A DNA stretch of 64,000 bases from Methanosarcina sp. DH2 (GCF_020804225.1 NZ_WJBI01000001.1:27990-91989), one strand, 5' to 3'. Positions 46,922 to 56,700 are shown, counted from the first letter of the stretch. Translations and numbers: made by a program. The notes: a model not told the origin generated them from the letters alone.

Positions 46922-47632
46922 TTAGACAACCTTGAGAGGAGATCTGTAAACCTCAATTGAAGAGCCTGAAGGGAGGGTCGTTTCTGGCAAACAAAGTTCA
47001 AGTACCTTCCTTGCAACATCTTCGGGTTTCAGGACAGGCTCATCCGAGTGCAGCGAGCGATACATATCCGTATCCACACTTGCAGGGCAGACTGCATATA
47101 CCTGAACGCCTCCTCCTATTTCGTAAGCAATAGACTCGGTAAAACCGATTACAGCAAATTTCGAAGCGCAGTATATAGAGAGTTTGGGTATCCCATGCTT
47201 TCCAGCACCTGAAGATATGTTTATTATCCTGCCTTCTCCCCTCTTAAGGAGATAGGGAAGAGCATATTTCGTGCAAAAAAACATGCCTTTTACATTGGTA
47301 TCCATAACATTTTCATATTCTTCTCTTGATGTATCTACCATATACTTCCGGTATGCTACTCCTGCGTTGTTTACGAGAATATCAACCCTTCCAAAGGCAC
47401 TTATCGCATCTGAAACCATGTTTTTGACATCCTCTTCTATTCGGATGTCCGTACTTACTGCAAGAGCTCTTCTACCCTCTTTTTCTACCATTCGGGCAGT
47501 TTCCCGAATATCTTTTCCTGTCCTTGCAGCAATTACAATGTCGGCCCCTTCTCTTGCGAGTGCCAGGCATATCGCCCTTCCAATTCCTTTCCCCCCGCCA
47601 GTCACGACGGCTGTCTGACCTCTCAATCTCAT
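46922..47632 (-). CDS. Short-chain dehydrogenase/reductase
   Basis: 236-residue SDR enzyme. NAD(P)-binding TGGGKGIGRAICLALAREGA, the DILVNNAG motif, catalytic Ser in INISSGAGKHG and the YCASK active-site pair are all present. ATG 47632 is preferred over GTG 47641, since AAGTGA then lies at ribosome-binding distance. It is a close paralogue of the next gene upstream (47900-48610) and probably arose by tandem duplication. Substrate unknown. Confidence 0.9.
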   Translation of the reverse strand: MRLRGQTAVVTGGGKGIGRAICLALAREGADIVIAARTGKDIRETARMVEKEGRRALAVSTDIRIEEDVKNMVSDAISAFGRVDILVNNAGVAYRKYMVDTSREEYENVMDTNVKGMFFCTKYALPYLLKRGEGRIINISSGAGKHGIPKLSIYCASKFAVIGFTESIAYEIGGGVQVYAVCPASVDTDMYRSLHSDEPVLKPEDVARKVLELCLPETTLPSGSSIEVYRSPLKVV

Positions 47633-47899
47633 AAAAATCACTTCATTTAATTATTTATCAAAATAAAGGATACATTTTTGGAAACAGTATTTCTAAAACT
47701 AATTTCTGATAAGGCTAAAAACAGAGAGTTGAAGATCAACTTGAAAAAACTCTCCTTAAAACCCTTAAAAAAGAAACGGGCGTTCCTCAGATAACATGTA
47801 TTCAGAGTTCGATAAGCTAAGATTTCGAATTTGAATTCCGAATTCAAAGTCCTGTACGTTTAACCAAATTCTATATCTTTGCTTTTACATTTTAAACTC

Positions 47900-48610
47900 T
47901 TATAGTTGAGGGGCAGGCAGAGCACTTAACTCAATAATCTTCCCGGATGCAACTCTTGAATCAGGAGAGGCGAGCTCCAGAACTTTTTGCGCAATATGTT
48001 CAGGTTTGAGTTCAGGCGTATTTGCATAGATTGACCGGTACATATCCGTATCCACAGCGCCAGGGCAGATTGAGTAAACCTTTATTTCCCCTTCCAGTTC
48101 GGAGGCAATTGCTTCGGTTATGCCGTTTACAGCAAATTTCGAGCCGCAGTATACGGAAAATTCAGGTATACCGTGCAGCCCTCCTACTGAGGAGATGTTG
48201 ATGATCTTTCCGTTCTTGCTTCTTCTGATATAGGGAATTGCATATTTTGTGCAGAGGAAGACACCTCTCAAGTTTGTATCCATGGTTTTATCGTACTCTT
48301 CCAGGGTGGTTTCTTCCAGCCGCCTTTTATATGCCACCCCTGCATTATTAACAAGAATATCAAGCCTGCCACATTTATCAATAGTCATCGAGATCAGGCG
48401 CCTTACATCTTCTTCGCTGCGCACGTCAACCGGAATGGAAAATGCTTTGCTCCCCATGCCTTTTAACCTATCCAGAGTTTCTCTGGATTCACTCTCATCC
48501 CTTGCAGCAATTACGATATTTGCTCCTTCTTTTGCCAGAGCGAAACAGATAGCTCTTCCTATCCCTTTGTTCCCTCCTGTTACAATGGCTGTTTGACCTG
48601 CTAAACTCAT
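47900..48610 (-). CDS. Short-chain dehydrogenase/reductase (paralogue)
   Basis: 236-residue SDR with TGGNKGIGRAICFALAKEGA, ILVNNAGVAYKRR, INISSVGGLHGIPEF and YCGSK. It shares the whole layout with 46922-47632, including a CP(A/G)(S/A)VDTDMYRS segment after the active site and the LKPE(D/H)(V/I)A(R/Q)KVLEL ending. The 260 bp between the two genes is non-coding. It is likely an oxidoreductase acting on a related small substrate. Confidence 0.9.
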   Translation of the reverse strand: MSLAGQTAIVTGGNKGIGRAICFALAKEGANIVIAARDESESRETLDRLKGMGSKAFSIPVDVRSEEDVRRLISMTIDKCGRLDILVNNAGVAYKRRLEETTLEEYDKTMDTNLRGVFLCTKYAIPYIRRSKNGKIINISSVGGLHGIPEFSVYCGSKFAVNGITEAIASELEGEIKVYSICPGAVDTDMYRSIYANTPELKPEHIAQKVLELASPDSRVASGKIIELSALPAPQL

Positions 48611-48800
48611 TTGTACCCCTTTTATTCAGCTATTTTTATCTAATCTTTTTTTATTAAATCAAGGGATAAGAGGAGGGATATATTTTTGGAAATTAAGTTT
48701 CTGAAAAAAGGTTTTTTTTTAATTAGAATTAAGCCTCCCGTCATTTTTATCATTTTGAGCTCTCAAGTTCTTACTACAGGTGCCCTTTATTTTGACTCTT

Positions 48801-49061
48801 TTATTGCAGGTACTCGCTGTCTATATAACAATACTTCCAGTCTTCTCCAGGCTGGTAAGATTGAATAACCGGGTGCCCCGTCTCTTCAAAATGCTTTGTC
48901 GCATGCTTGTTTTTTGACTGGTTACAGCAGCCTACGTGCCCGCAGGCCAGGCATATCCTCAGGTGCACCCATCTATCCCTGCTTTTCAGGCATTCTTCAC
49001 AACCCTTTGACCCCGGTTCAAAATCCTCTAATTTTATTGTATCCCTATGCGTGCATACCAT
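48801..49061 (-). CDS. UBP-type zinc-finger protein
   Basis: 86 residues forming one ZnF-UBP domain: CTHRD, CEECLKSRDRWVHLRICLAC, GHVGCCNQSKNKHATKHFEE and TGHPVIQSYQPGEDWKYCYI. In eukaryotes this domain binds the free C-terminus of ubiquitin. The archaeal proteins may bind a ubiquitin-like SAMP tail, or have only kept the fold; the sequence does not decide. Start at ATG 49061 after GGGG. The longer frame to 49106 lacks a better site. Confidence 0.88.
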   Translation of the reverse strand: MVCTHRDTIKLEDFEPGSKGCEECLKSRDRWVHLRICLACGHVGCCNQSKNKHATKHFEETGHPVIQSYQPGEDWKYCYIDSEYLQ

Positions 49062-49128
49062 AGAATTCCCCTTTTCTCTGTTCTGAATATGCGGATCATG
49101 TAACACTTACTTGTGGATCACATAATAG

Positions 49129-49965
49129 TTATGTGACGGTAACCTTGGTAAATCTCCACCTCGCAATAAAAAACATTATTCCTGCAAAAGCCAGCAAGGC
49201 AAGATAGGAAACAAGAATCTCTTCCTGCGTGTAAGTATAGCGGATTCCAATTGCAGAAAAGTCGCTTCCTATTGCAAAGTACCGGATGCCGCTGACAAGA
49301 TGCGTGAGCGGGTTGATCGTGGACAGAGCCCGGAGCATAGGCGGGAAAGAGTCTACAGGATAAAGGGCGTTACTCGTGAAAAAGAAAGGCATGGTAAGCA
49401 GAGTTATTACTGCCTGCATCCCTTCCGGGCTTTCCATAGTTATCGCTATTGCAGCCGAAAGGAAAAGAAACCCGAAGGAGAATGTGCCTACAAAAACCAT
49501 GATCCCTATCAGGGAGTAAACAACCTGTATCGGCGTATAGCCCTCAAAAAACTCAACTCCGAGCAGAAGCCCGAACCCCATGATCACAGCTGCCTGGATA
49601 AAGGATTTGGTCATGCCGGACAGCCCTATCCCTATAATAACATGGATTCTCGGAAGCGGGCTTGAGAGAGTCTCCCGCATAAGCCCCCAGTTTTTGTCAA
49701 AGAGCAGCACTGTCCCCCCGAACAGGCTCGTAAAAAGTGTGGTCATTGCAATAACGCCTGCACCTATAAAGGTCAGGTAACCAACAGTCCTGACATCGGG
49801 AGCGACTGGCATGGTTGCAGTCAACCTTTCAAAGTTATTTGACATAGCAATTCCGAAAAATGCAAGCCAGAGTGCGGGCTGGACAAGTGAGGAAAACAGC
49901 AGAGCCCGAAACCGGACAAACCTGAGCATATCGCGCCAGTAGATGGTAAGAAACCCGGTGTTCAC
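49129..49965 (-). CDS. ABC-2 type permease
   Basis: 278-residue ABC-2 membrane subunit with six helices. ALLFSSLVQPALWLAFFGIA near 20-40, the conserved LRETLSSPLPRIHVIIGIGL coupling segment, and TNALYPVDSFPPMLRALSTI with NPLTHLVSGIRYF near the end are typical of DrrB-like exporters. The gene follows the ATPase by 3 bp, so both form one transporter, probably of drugs or lipids. Confidence 0.9.
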   Translation of the reverse strand: MNTGFLTIYWRDMLRFVRFRALLFSSLVQPALWLAFFGIAMSNNFERLTATMPVAPDVRTVGYLTFIGAGVIAMTTLFTSLFGGTVLLFDKNWGLMRETLSSPLPRIHVIIGIGLSGMTKSFIQAAVIMGFGLLLGVEFFEGYTPIQVVYSLIGIMVFVGTFSFGFLFLSAAIAITMESPEGMQAVITLLTMPFFFTSNALYPVDSFPPMLRALSTINPLTHLVSGIRYFAIGSDFSAIGIRYTYTQEEILVSYLALLAFAGIMFFIARWRFTKVTVT

Positions 49966-49968
49966 CTC

Positions 49969-50969
49969 TTAACGCCTCCTGACCCTGGGGATTACAACAG
50001 GACCTTTTTCTGCCCCATTATCCCTTAACTCCCTGCCGGTATAATGGACAAAAACATCATCCATTGACGGTTTTTTGAGGTTTACTGCCCTGATTGTGAC
50101 CCCTCCGCTTCGAAGCCTGTCCATGATCTCAGGCAGCAGATATGTCCCGTCCACATTTACCATGACAATTATTCCTTTTGATTTTTCCTTAATCCCTTTT
50201 ACGCTATCGAGATCCTTTAATAGCTCTGCAGCTGTCCAGTTGTCGCCTGTTTCCAGGTAGATAAGGTCCTGACCAAGCGTATTTTTTAACTCCCAGGAAC
50301 TGCCTGAAACAACTATTTTTCCGTGGTCTACGATGCTGATCCTGTCACTTAGCTGGTCGGCTTCGTCCATGTAATGCGTGGTCAGGAAAATGGTTGTTCC
50401 CTGACGGTTAATGTCCCTTACATATTCCCAGATCCTGATCCTGGTCTGAGGGTCAAGCCCGATTGTCGGCTCGTCCATAAAAAGCACCTTCGGCCGCGTC
50501 ATAAGCCCTCTTGCAATCTCAAGCCTGCGCTTCATCCCCCCGCTCAGGTGCTTGGTAAGAGTATCTCTCTTTCCTTCAAGCTCGACCAGGCTGATCAGTT
50601 CGTCAATCCGTTCCTGTCTCTTAGCCTTTGGCATGGAATAGAGCCTGCCGTGGTATTCAAGAATCTCCCGCACGGTCATATCCCTGTCAAGGGTCAGCTC
50701 CTGAAAAACAATCCCTATGGATTCCCTGACCTTTTCAGGCTCTTTTTTCAAATCATGTCCTGCAATCTTTGCATTCCCTTTCTGAATAGGCAGGAGGGTA
50801 GTAAGGACATTGATCACAGTACTTTTCCCGGCCCCGTTGGGTCCAAGGAAAGAGAAGATCTCTCCCTTCTTTACTGTGAAACTGATATTATCGACTGCCT
50901 TTACTTCACCGAAAAAATACTCCAGGTTATTTACCTCTATGACGTCTTCTTCCAGAACAAGTACCCCAT
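49969..50969 (-). CDS. ABC exporter ATP-binding subunit, apparent frameshift near its start
   Basis: ATPase of the DrrA type. Walker A FLGPNGAGKST is upstream of the first in-frame ATG (50817). Then come Q-loop GIVFQELTLDRDM, signature HLSGGMKRRLEIARGL and Walker B VLFMDEPTIGLDPQTR. The in-frame sequence opens VLVLEEDVIEVNNLEYFFGE with no start codon before a TAA. An ATG with AAGGGGAA upstream lies at 50969 in another frame. One extra base in the C-run at 50964-50967 would join them. It is a sequencing error, a broken gene, or a non-standard start. Confidence 0.8.
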
Positions 50970-51323
50970 TTCCCCTTTACCTTAAAAGGATTAGACCTTC
51001 ATTGATAAATAGATTTTTTGCTGCAGGGGCACTGTTTTCATATTTACAAAAAACAGGATTTAAACACAACGAACAGGTTTTACGCTATTTGCATGTTTAT
51101 TGAAGACTCGATTTATTTGAAAGAAGGTAAAACACTATGTCTCCAATCAGGATTTTACAAGTAGGAATTTGATCCTTCAGCACCGTATTTGAGTACGCTA
51201 TTAACTTTGCGCTGGTTTCAAGTTAAAATATATATTAGTTTGGAATAATAAATTTGATTAATTTTGAATCGTAATTAAACGAAGTAGAATTAAACAAAGT
51301 AGAACCGAAAAAGGGGGAGTAAA

Positions 51324-51686
51324 ATGATAGAGATTATACAGGGTTTGCCGGAAAACGTCGTAGCAGTCACTGTAAGTGGAATATTAACGGGAGAAGACTA
51401 TGACAGAGTGTTAGTCCCTGCTATTGAGGATAAAGCACAGAAGTACGGGAAGATCCGTCTCCTTTATCAATTGAGTGAGGATTTTGAGGGGTTTACCGAT
51501 GATGCCATGCTGGAGGATGCCAGGTTTGGCATACGGCACATCACAGAGTTTGAAAAGATCGCAGTTGTCTCAGATGTAGAATGGATAATTAATGCCGTAA
51601 AAGTATTCAAACTTGTTATTCCCGGCTCAGTGAGAACCTACAGGAACAAAGACCTTTCCGAAGCAAAAGCCTGGATCAGTGAATGA
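51324..51686 (+). CDS. SpoIIAA-like (STAS-type) protein
   Basis: 120-residue protein of the SpoIIAA-like family: ENVVAVTVSGILTGEDYDRV near the start, IRLLYQLSEDFEGFTDDAML, and a C-terminal FKLVIPGSVRTYRNKDLSEA. The fold is a STAS-like alpha/beta sandwich. In archaea it has no known anti-sigma partner and is sometimes linked to lipid binding. AAAGGGGGAG gives a strong ribosome-binding site. It is preceded by A/T-rich direct repeats (GAATTAAAC/GAAGTAGAA). Confidence 0.85.
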   Translation: MIEIIQGLPENVVAVTVSGILTGEDYDRVLVPAIEDKAQKYGKIRLLYQLSEDFEGFTDDAMLEDARFGIRHITEFEKIAVVSDVEWIINAVKVFKLVIPGSVRTYRNKDLSEAKAWISE

Positions 51687-51744
51687 CTTCCCGTAGGAAT
51701 ATTACTGAAAAAACCATAAAGTTAAACATCCAAAATACTGTCAA

Positions 51745-52080
51745 TATGCAAATCAAAGTTTCACTTGCGCACCCTGCAGCAAGCTAACGGGTATTCGAGT
51801 GAAATAAAACAGAATTACTCTACGTGCAAAACTGCCCTTTTTATTTTTCCATCAGTTTAAATTTTTTTCTTTTTTTTAACGAATCGCCAGGCAAGCTGGC
51901 GGAGAGGCTTATGTTTACCTGAATTGAAAAACGGTTTCCAGGGTTAAGGGAAATATCATTTTAGACCTGGATATATTTCTAAGTATCATCCAGGGCTCCT
52001 AGCTGTGGTTACTGATTTAAGGTTGCTATCATCTGATAAACCGGGTTACAGTCCAGCGTGGTGCAGGAAGAGAACTTAAA
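51745..52080. repeat. Intergenic stem-loop element, most complete copy
   Basis: Holds all three blocks of the family in order: CTGCAGCAAGCTAACGGGTA at 51769, hairpin CGCCAG-GCAAG-CTGGCG at 51885-51901 followed by CTGAATTGAAAAACGG, and CCAGCGTGGTGCAGGAAGAG near 52053. The first block matches 6530-6560. The last two match 43070-43260. Confidence 0.65.
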
Positions 52081-52130
52081 GCTTCTATCCCGGATTTCGT
52101 ATACAAACCAATGAATTCCGGCTATCTAAT

Positions 52131-53300
52131 TTATTTAAAAGTGATATACTCTTTCAAATCCGATTTCAGAATTCTTTCGATTTCACTCCAGCTGCTGTCC
52201 TTTGTTTCCGTAAACACGTACCCGAAAAGTCCGTACTTTTCATGGTCGGCTTTCCTTAGTTCCAGGGGCTTTTCAAAGTCTGAAAGCAATTTTTCATAAT
52301 CGAAAGCCTTTACATTTTTCGAAATCACTTCCGCAGGCTTGTTCAATATGACAAGGCAGAAACTATTTCCTTCCTTACCTGCAAGAATTTTATCCCATTC
52401 TGGCTCAAGCTGTTCCAGGAAATACCTGTAAGTATTAATCCCATAGGCAAAATGTGCAATATCGGTTGTACACCAACCGGCAAAACGCATAGGGTTCAGT
52501 TCTATTAGCTGGACTCTCCTATCATTCCCGATCCGCAGTTCCATGTGCAGAGGGAAATTTCTAAGTCCGGCAAGCTTTCCGATTTCCTTTAGAAGATCTT
52601 CAACGGTTTCCCTGTAGGTTTCTATAACTGCTTTTGAGGTAAAGTATACCCGGTCGCCAACATCGTTTTCCGAAGAAAAGATATGTTTTAAGATATTGAG
52701 GACTACGGGCTTTCCTGCGCTGTTGAAGTAGGCATCAACTGCAAATTCTTCTCCTTCGATATTTTCTTCAATAATGAACTCTCCTGTGTCAAGCACCTGC
52801 ACAGGATAACGTCCCTTAATTTCCTCGACTTCGGCTTTTATATGCTGGAGGACTGAACTCCATTCCTCATTGGTGGATATTTTACGTACCCCAAGGCTGA
52901 AAAAACCTACAGCAGGCTTTATGATAAAGGGCTTCTTTATTTCCTCAACACGGATCTCATCCAGCTTTTCAAACTCAACTCCCTGGAAATAGAAATCAGG
53001 GTATATCCTTTCTAGCAGTTGCCGGAATTTGATTTTGTTTTTGAAAAGCTCAATTTTCTCAGGCAGCCCGGTAAAGCCAAGGTTTTCAGAAATCCAGCCA
53101 ATGGAATTTTCGGAATTGGAATAAAGAGAACATTCACCTTTTTCTTTTATGAATTCAATAAACTCGGCTTTGTCAAGAAACTTCAGCTTTTTTTTCGTAC
53201 TTATTCCGGTTGCCATTTCATTTTTTAAAACGGGAACCTGCAGCTCTGCAGCAGTATCTTTTAAAAATTCAGAGACGTAGGGATGATCAAGGATTAACAT
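52131..53300 (-). CDS. ATP-grasp carboxylate-amine ligase
   Basis: 389 residues. The central ATP-grasp domain spans about 110-300: PFIIKPAVGFFSLGVRKIST (first nucleotide loop), EFIIEENIEGEEFAVDAYFN and QLIELNPMRFAGW (metal-binding Glu/Asn). These proteins join a carboxylate to an amino group and often make peptide-like natural products or modify a cofactor; the substrate is unknown. A 17-bp nine-copy repeat lies about 60 bp upstream of the start. The next gene, on the same strand, is a flippase. Confidence 0.82.
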   Translation of the reverse strand: MLILDHPYVSEFLKDTAAELQVPVLKNEMATGISTKKKLKFLDKAEFIEFIKEKGECSLYSNSENSIGWISENLGFTGLPEKIELFKNKIKFRQLLERIYPDFYFQGVEFEKLDEIRVEEIKKPFIIKPAVGFFSLGVRKISTNEEWSSVLQHIKAEVEEIKGRYPVQVLDTGEFIIEENIEGEEFAVDAYFNSAGKPVVLNILKHIFSSENDVGDRVYFTSKAVIETYRETVEDLLKEIGKLAGLRNFPLHMELRIGNDRRVQLIELNPMRFAGWCTTDIAHFAYGINTYRYFLEQLEPEWDKILAGKEGNSFCLVILNKPAEVISKNVKAFDYEKLLSDFEKPLELRKADHEKYGLFGYVFTETKDSSWSEIERILKSDLKEYITFK

Positions 53301-53362
53301 TCTTTAACCTTTTTTGTTTTTCGGCCTGGATGTATAAAACTGGATATCTAAAGCCAGATAAT

Positions 53363-53515
53363 AAGAGAGGTTAGTAATTAAGAGAGGTTAGTAATTAAGA
53401 GAGGTTAGTAATTAAGAGAGGTTAGTAATTAAGAGAGGTTAGTAATTAAGAGAGGTTAGTAATTAAGAGAGGTTAGTAATTAAGAGAGGTTAGTAATTAA
53501 GAGAGGTTAGTAATA
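53363..53515. repeat. Nine tandem 17-bp repeats
   Basis: Nine copies of AAGAGAGGTTAGTAATT run without gaps, the first eight identical and the last differing in one base. They occupy most of the 260 bp between the ATP-grasp start and the flippase stop. There are no spacers, so this is not a CRISPR array. The homogeneity implies recent expansion. Confidence 0.95.
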
Positions 53516-53559
53516 TTTATTGTGGAATTTATCGTGGAACGTATCAAGATCTCTCGGTA

Positions 53560-54990
53560 TCAAACTGTGTTGCGGGAAATAAGTTTTAAAAGAATGCTTT
53601 TGTCATCAGAGTCTATCCAGCCGGTAATGTAAAGGACTGCAGCGAAAATCGGGACTGAGGCAACACTGAGGAACAGGATATCAGCATATGACCTGAAAAG
53701 GATAATAAATAAAGATACCACACATGCCCCTATGAGGGGAGAAATGGCTCCCTTGAGTGGATTTTCGTGTAAAAGGTTCTTATGAATCCAGAACAGGCCA
53801 AAGGTCATAGACCCGAGTACTGAAAATACAGTAGCAATAGCAGCACCCACATAACCAGTCGAAGGGATCAGTATCAAGTTTAAAATTACATTTAAAAGTG
53901 CGGCTAATATGGCTGTTTTTGAGATTATTTGCTGGTTTCCGCTGGAAACGCATGTGGAGCTGATAAGGACACTTATGAATGTAATTGCTGTTGCCCAGAT
54001 AAGGATTTGCAGCGCAATTATTGAGTTCTGATATTCAGGGCCGTAGACTGTTAATATAATTTTTTCCGAAGTAAAGGTTACCAGGACTGCAATCAACAGA
54101 CCTGCAGCGAAAAGATATTTAAAAGTCCTGGCGTATGCGAAACTAAATGAATCAAAAGAGTCTTTAAAATATTTTGACATTAAAGGAAATGTGGAGGTTG
54201 TAAACGCTGCCGGAAGAAAAACAAGCGCATCTGTAAGGCGATAGGCAGCAGAATAAAACCCAACTTCAGCATCTCCCCGTAAAAAGGAGAGCATAAGGAC
54301 ATCAATCCTGAAATATACAACCGTAAAGACCGAGGCAACGGCAATCGGGATAGCTTCTTTTATTAATTGTTTCATTAAAGGAAGGTCAACATCAAAAGAT
54401 ACTTTGACTAACTTTTTTGAGAATAAGACCATCAATAAATTATGTAGAAAAGTAGCTGAAACCGAAGCAAGGATAAAAACATTAAGCGTCGAATGGTTAG
54501 CAATAGCCAGGAAAACAAATACAAGAAGAAAGACCCTGCTAGCAAGGTTGAATAATAAAGAATATTCCATTCTCAGTTTTGCTTCATATATGGTTCCGTA
54601 GGCTCCTGTCCCGCTTATAAGCAGTCCGAGAGCCGCTATATACAATGCATTTTTTGTGGAGAGGGGGAAATTTATGACATTTATTAAAACAAGAGCCAGC
54701 AGTAAAGCAATAAACGCAAGGAAGAATTTTATTATAGTCCCGTTGCCGATCAGTTTCCCTGCTTTTTCAGGTTCTTTTGCAGTTTCCCTTACAAGTATCT
54801 GGTGAACTCCCAGGTCAGGGATGAAACTGAAGAAATAGATAAAAGCAAAAGCAAAAGAAAATATTCCGTAGTCCTCAGGGCCCAGGTAACGGGCGATATA
54901 TAACATAGCTACGAAACTGAGTATATTCGTTGCAATGCCGTTAAGAAACAAAAATCCGCTATTTCTTGCAAGATATTTGACGGTCTGCAT
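53560..54990 (-). CDS. Polysaccharide flippase, Wzx-like (MATE/MOP superfamily)
   Basis: 476-residue membrane protein with about 14 helices. It opens VKYLARNSGFLFLNGIATNI and has YIARYLGPEDYGIFSFAFAF, the family signature of oligosaccharide flippases. Later segments include FRIDVLMLSFLRGDAEVGFY and SSTCVSSGNQQIISK. It moves lipid-linked sugars across the membrane for glycan or S-layer glycoprotein assembly. The divergent glycosyltransferase at 55185 fits that role. Confidence 0.92.
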   Translation of the reverse strand: MQTVKYLARNSGFLFLNGIATNILSFVAMLYIARYLGPEDYGIFSFAFAFIYFFSFIPDLGVHQILVRETAKEPEKAGKLIGNGTIIKFFLAFIALLLALVLINVINFPLSTKNALYIAALGLLISGTGAYGTIYEAKLRMEYSLLFNLASRVFLLVFVFLAIANHSTLNVFILASVSATFLHNLLMVLFSKKLVKVSFDVDLPLMKQLIKEAIPIAVASVFTVVYFRIDVLMLSFLRGDAEVGFYSAAYRLTDALVFLPAAFTTSTFPLMSKYFKDSFDSFSFAYARTFKYLFAAGLLIAVLVTFTSEKIILTVYGPEYQNSIIALQILIWATAITFISVLISSTCVSSGNQQIISKTAILAALLNVILNLILIPSTGYVGAAIATVFSVLGSMTFGLFWIHKNLLHENPLKGAISPLIGACVVSLFIILFRSYADILFLSVASVPIFAAVLYITGWIDSDDKSILLKLISRNTV

Positions 54991-55184
54991 AAAAATATCT
55001 ATACTGAGAACGCGATGAAAGAATATAACTTTATTGCTGAGTTTACCCTGAAGCCCTTATAAAAATATACGCAAAAATAATTAACACTCCCGGCAAAAAT
55101 AAGTTAAAATAAGATAAAATTACTTAGCACGGCAACTATATATCCCCCTGAATTTCTTTATTTACTGAGGGGGAATGAATACTT

Positions 55185-56075
55185 GTGTACGTGTTGATAA
55201 CGCCTGTAAAAGATGAAGAAAAGCTTCTTCGTGATGTCATTGAATCCGTAATTAACCAGACTGTAAAACCTGTTCTCTGGTTAATTATTGATGACGGAAG
55301 TACTGACGGCTCTCCAAAAATAATACACAGATTCGTATCCAGATATTCCTGGATAAAAACCATACATTTGCCTCCCCAACCGAGAGACATAATTTTTCAC
55401 GTATCCTATGTCTATAAAAGCGGATTTGACTTCACATTAAATTACTGTGAGAGAAATAAAATAAATTATAATTTTATTGCTTCAATGGACGCAGATACAA
55501 TACTGGAAAAAGAATACTTTGAAAAAATAATGCATAAATTTGAAACCAATAAAAAATTAGGGATTGCAAGCGGCGGACTATACCATGAAATAGATGGCAA
55601 ATTAAAGCTGTCCGGACAGGCTGAAAACTTCCCTTCAGGCACAGGAAGAGTCTGGTCAAAAGAATGTTTTTTTGATACAGACTGTTTTTCACTGGAACCC
55701 TCTGCAGATTCTATTTCAAATGTAAAAGCCATACTGCGGGGCTGGCACATCCAGAGGTTTAACGAAATCCAGATGGTAGAAAAAAGGTTAACGAGCAGTG
55801 CTCAGGGTTTATGGAACGGGTATAAATTTAATGGATATATGGCTTACTATTTAAACAAAAATCCAATATTAATATTGTTAAATGTGTTTAACTATACTTT
55901 AAAGAGACCACACTATACCGGAATAGCATTTTTACTGGGATACATAAAGCCCGTTATTAAAAATGAAGAAAGGATAAGTGACAGAGAAATCCGGGAATAT
56001 TACTGGAACTACAGATTAGTTGAATACAAGAAAATAGTAATTAGTAGACTGAAATCCCTGGTTTCCGCAACTTAA
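55185..56075 (+). CDS. Glycosyltransferase family 2
   Basis: 296 residues. GT-A fold: YVLITPVKDEEKLLRDVIES at the start, WLIIDDGSTDGSPKII, and ASMDADTILEKEYFEKIM with the DxD-type metal site near 110. A C-terminal region of about 70 residues (YYLNKNPILILLNVFNYTLK) may touch the membrane. GTG start at 55185 after GAGGGGG; an out-of-frame ATG at 55174 lies between. It likely adds sugar to a glycan handled by the divergent flippase. Confidence 0.88.
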   Translation: MYVLITPVKDEEKLLRDVIESVINQTVKPVLWLIIDDGSTDGSPKIIHRFVSRYSWIKTIHLPPQPRDIIFHVSYVYKSGFDFTLNYCERNKINYNFIASMDADTILEKEYFEKIMHKFETNKKLGIASGGLYHEIDGKLKLSGQAENFPSGTGRVWSKECFFDTDCFSLEPSADSISNVKAILRGWHIQRFNEIQMVEKRLTSSAQGLWNGYKFNGYMAYYLNKNPILILLNVFNYTLKRPHYTGIAFLLGYIKPVIKNEERISDREIREYYWNYRLVEYKKIVISRLKSLVSAT

Positions 56076-56337
56076 TTGTGCATTTGTGTTCGGAGGGTTT
56101 CCGGTAAAAACGAAAATTTAAACATTCTTTTTTAGATCCCGATAATATAGCATTCGGAACTCAGATTCATTTAATTCAAGAAGTTTCTGAGGCCTTTTTC
56201 AGTACGCGTTTAAGCTACTGTTTCTTTTATGCATATGAAATCAAATAGAAAATCAAATTAGGGAGTCAAGTGTACAATAGAGAAGTTAAATATTAAAATC
56301 CTCTTTAAGTATAAGTGCTTTCATCTCAGGTGACATA

Positions 56338-56700
56338 ATGAAAGTCCTAAAAACCCTCTCCCGCCTCTACATTTCCGACCTTAACTCAGCCCTTGACTTC
56401 TACGAAGACCTTCTCGGCACCCCCACAGCCATGCGTTTTGAAATCCCACAAATTGGCCTGGAACTGGCTCAGGTAGGAGATATTTTACTGATAGCCGGCT
56501 CGGATGAAGCTCTGAAACCATTCAGAAGTACGCAGGCTACATTTCTTGTTGATTCTCTCGATGAATTCAGGGCTTATCTGGAAGAAAAAGGAGCAAAAAT
56601 TATCCGCGGGCCTGCAAAAGTTCCGACCGGCAAGAATATGACGGTAAAGCATCCTGACGGGTCAGTGATAGAATATGTGGAACACTCAAACACTGCCTGA
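56338..56700 (+). CDS. VOC/glyoxalase-fold protein
   Basis: 120 residues with the betaalphabetabetabeta repeat of the vicinal oxygen chelate family: RLYISDLNSALDFYEDLLGT at the start and KVPTGKNMTVKHPDGSVIEY at the end, with Glu in IEYVE as a likely metal ligand. No close assignment (glyoxalase I, dioxygenase or binding protein) can be made. ATG preceded by AGGTGA. Single gene, short flanks. Confidence 0.85.
   Translation: MKVLKTLSRLYISDLNSALDFYEDLLGTPTAMRFEIPQIGLELAQVGDILLIAGSDEALKPFRSTQATFLVDSLDEFRAYLEEKGAKIIRGPAKVPTGKNMTVKHPDGSVIEYVEHSNTA

Noticed and set aside
47647..47847. 66-codon frame between the two SDR genes
   Set aside because: A/T-rich, Phe/Asn-heavy, no ribosome-binding site or family.
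53363..53515. Possible CRISPR array
   Set aside because: The 17-bp units are directly abutting with no spacers, and no cas gene is present.
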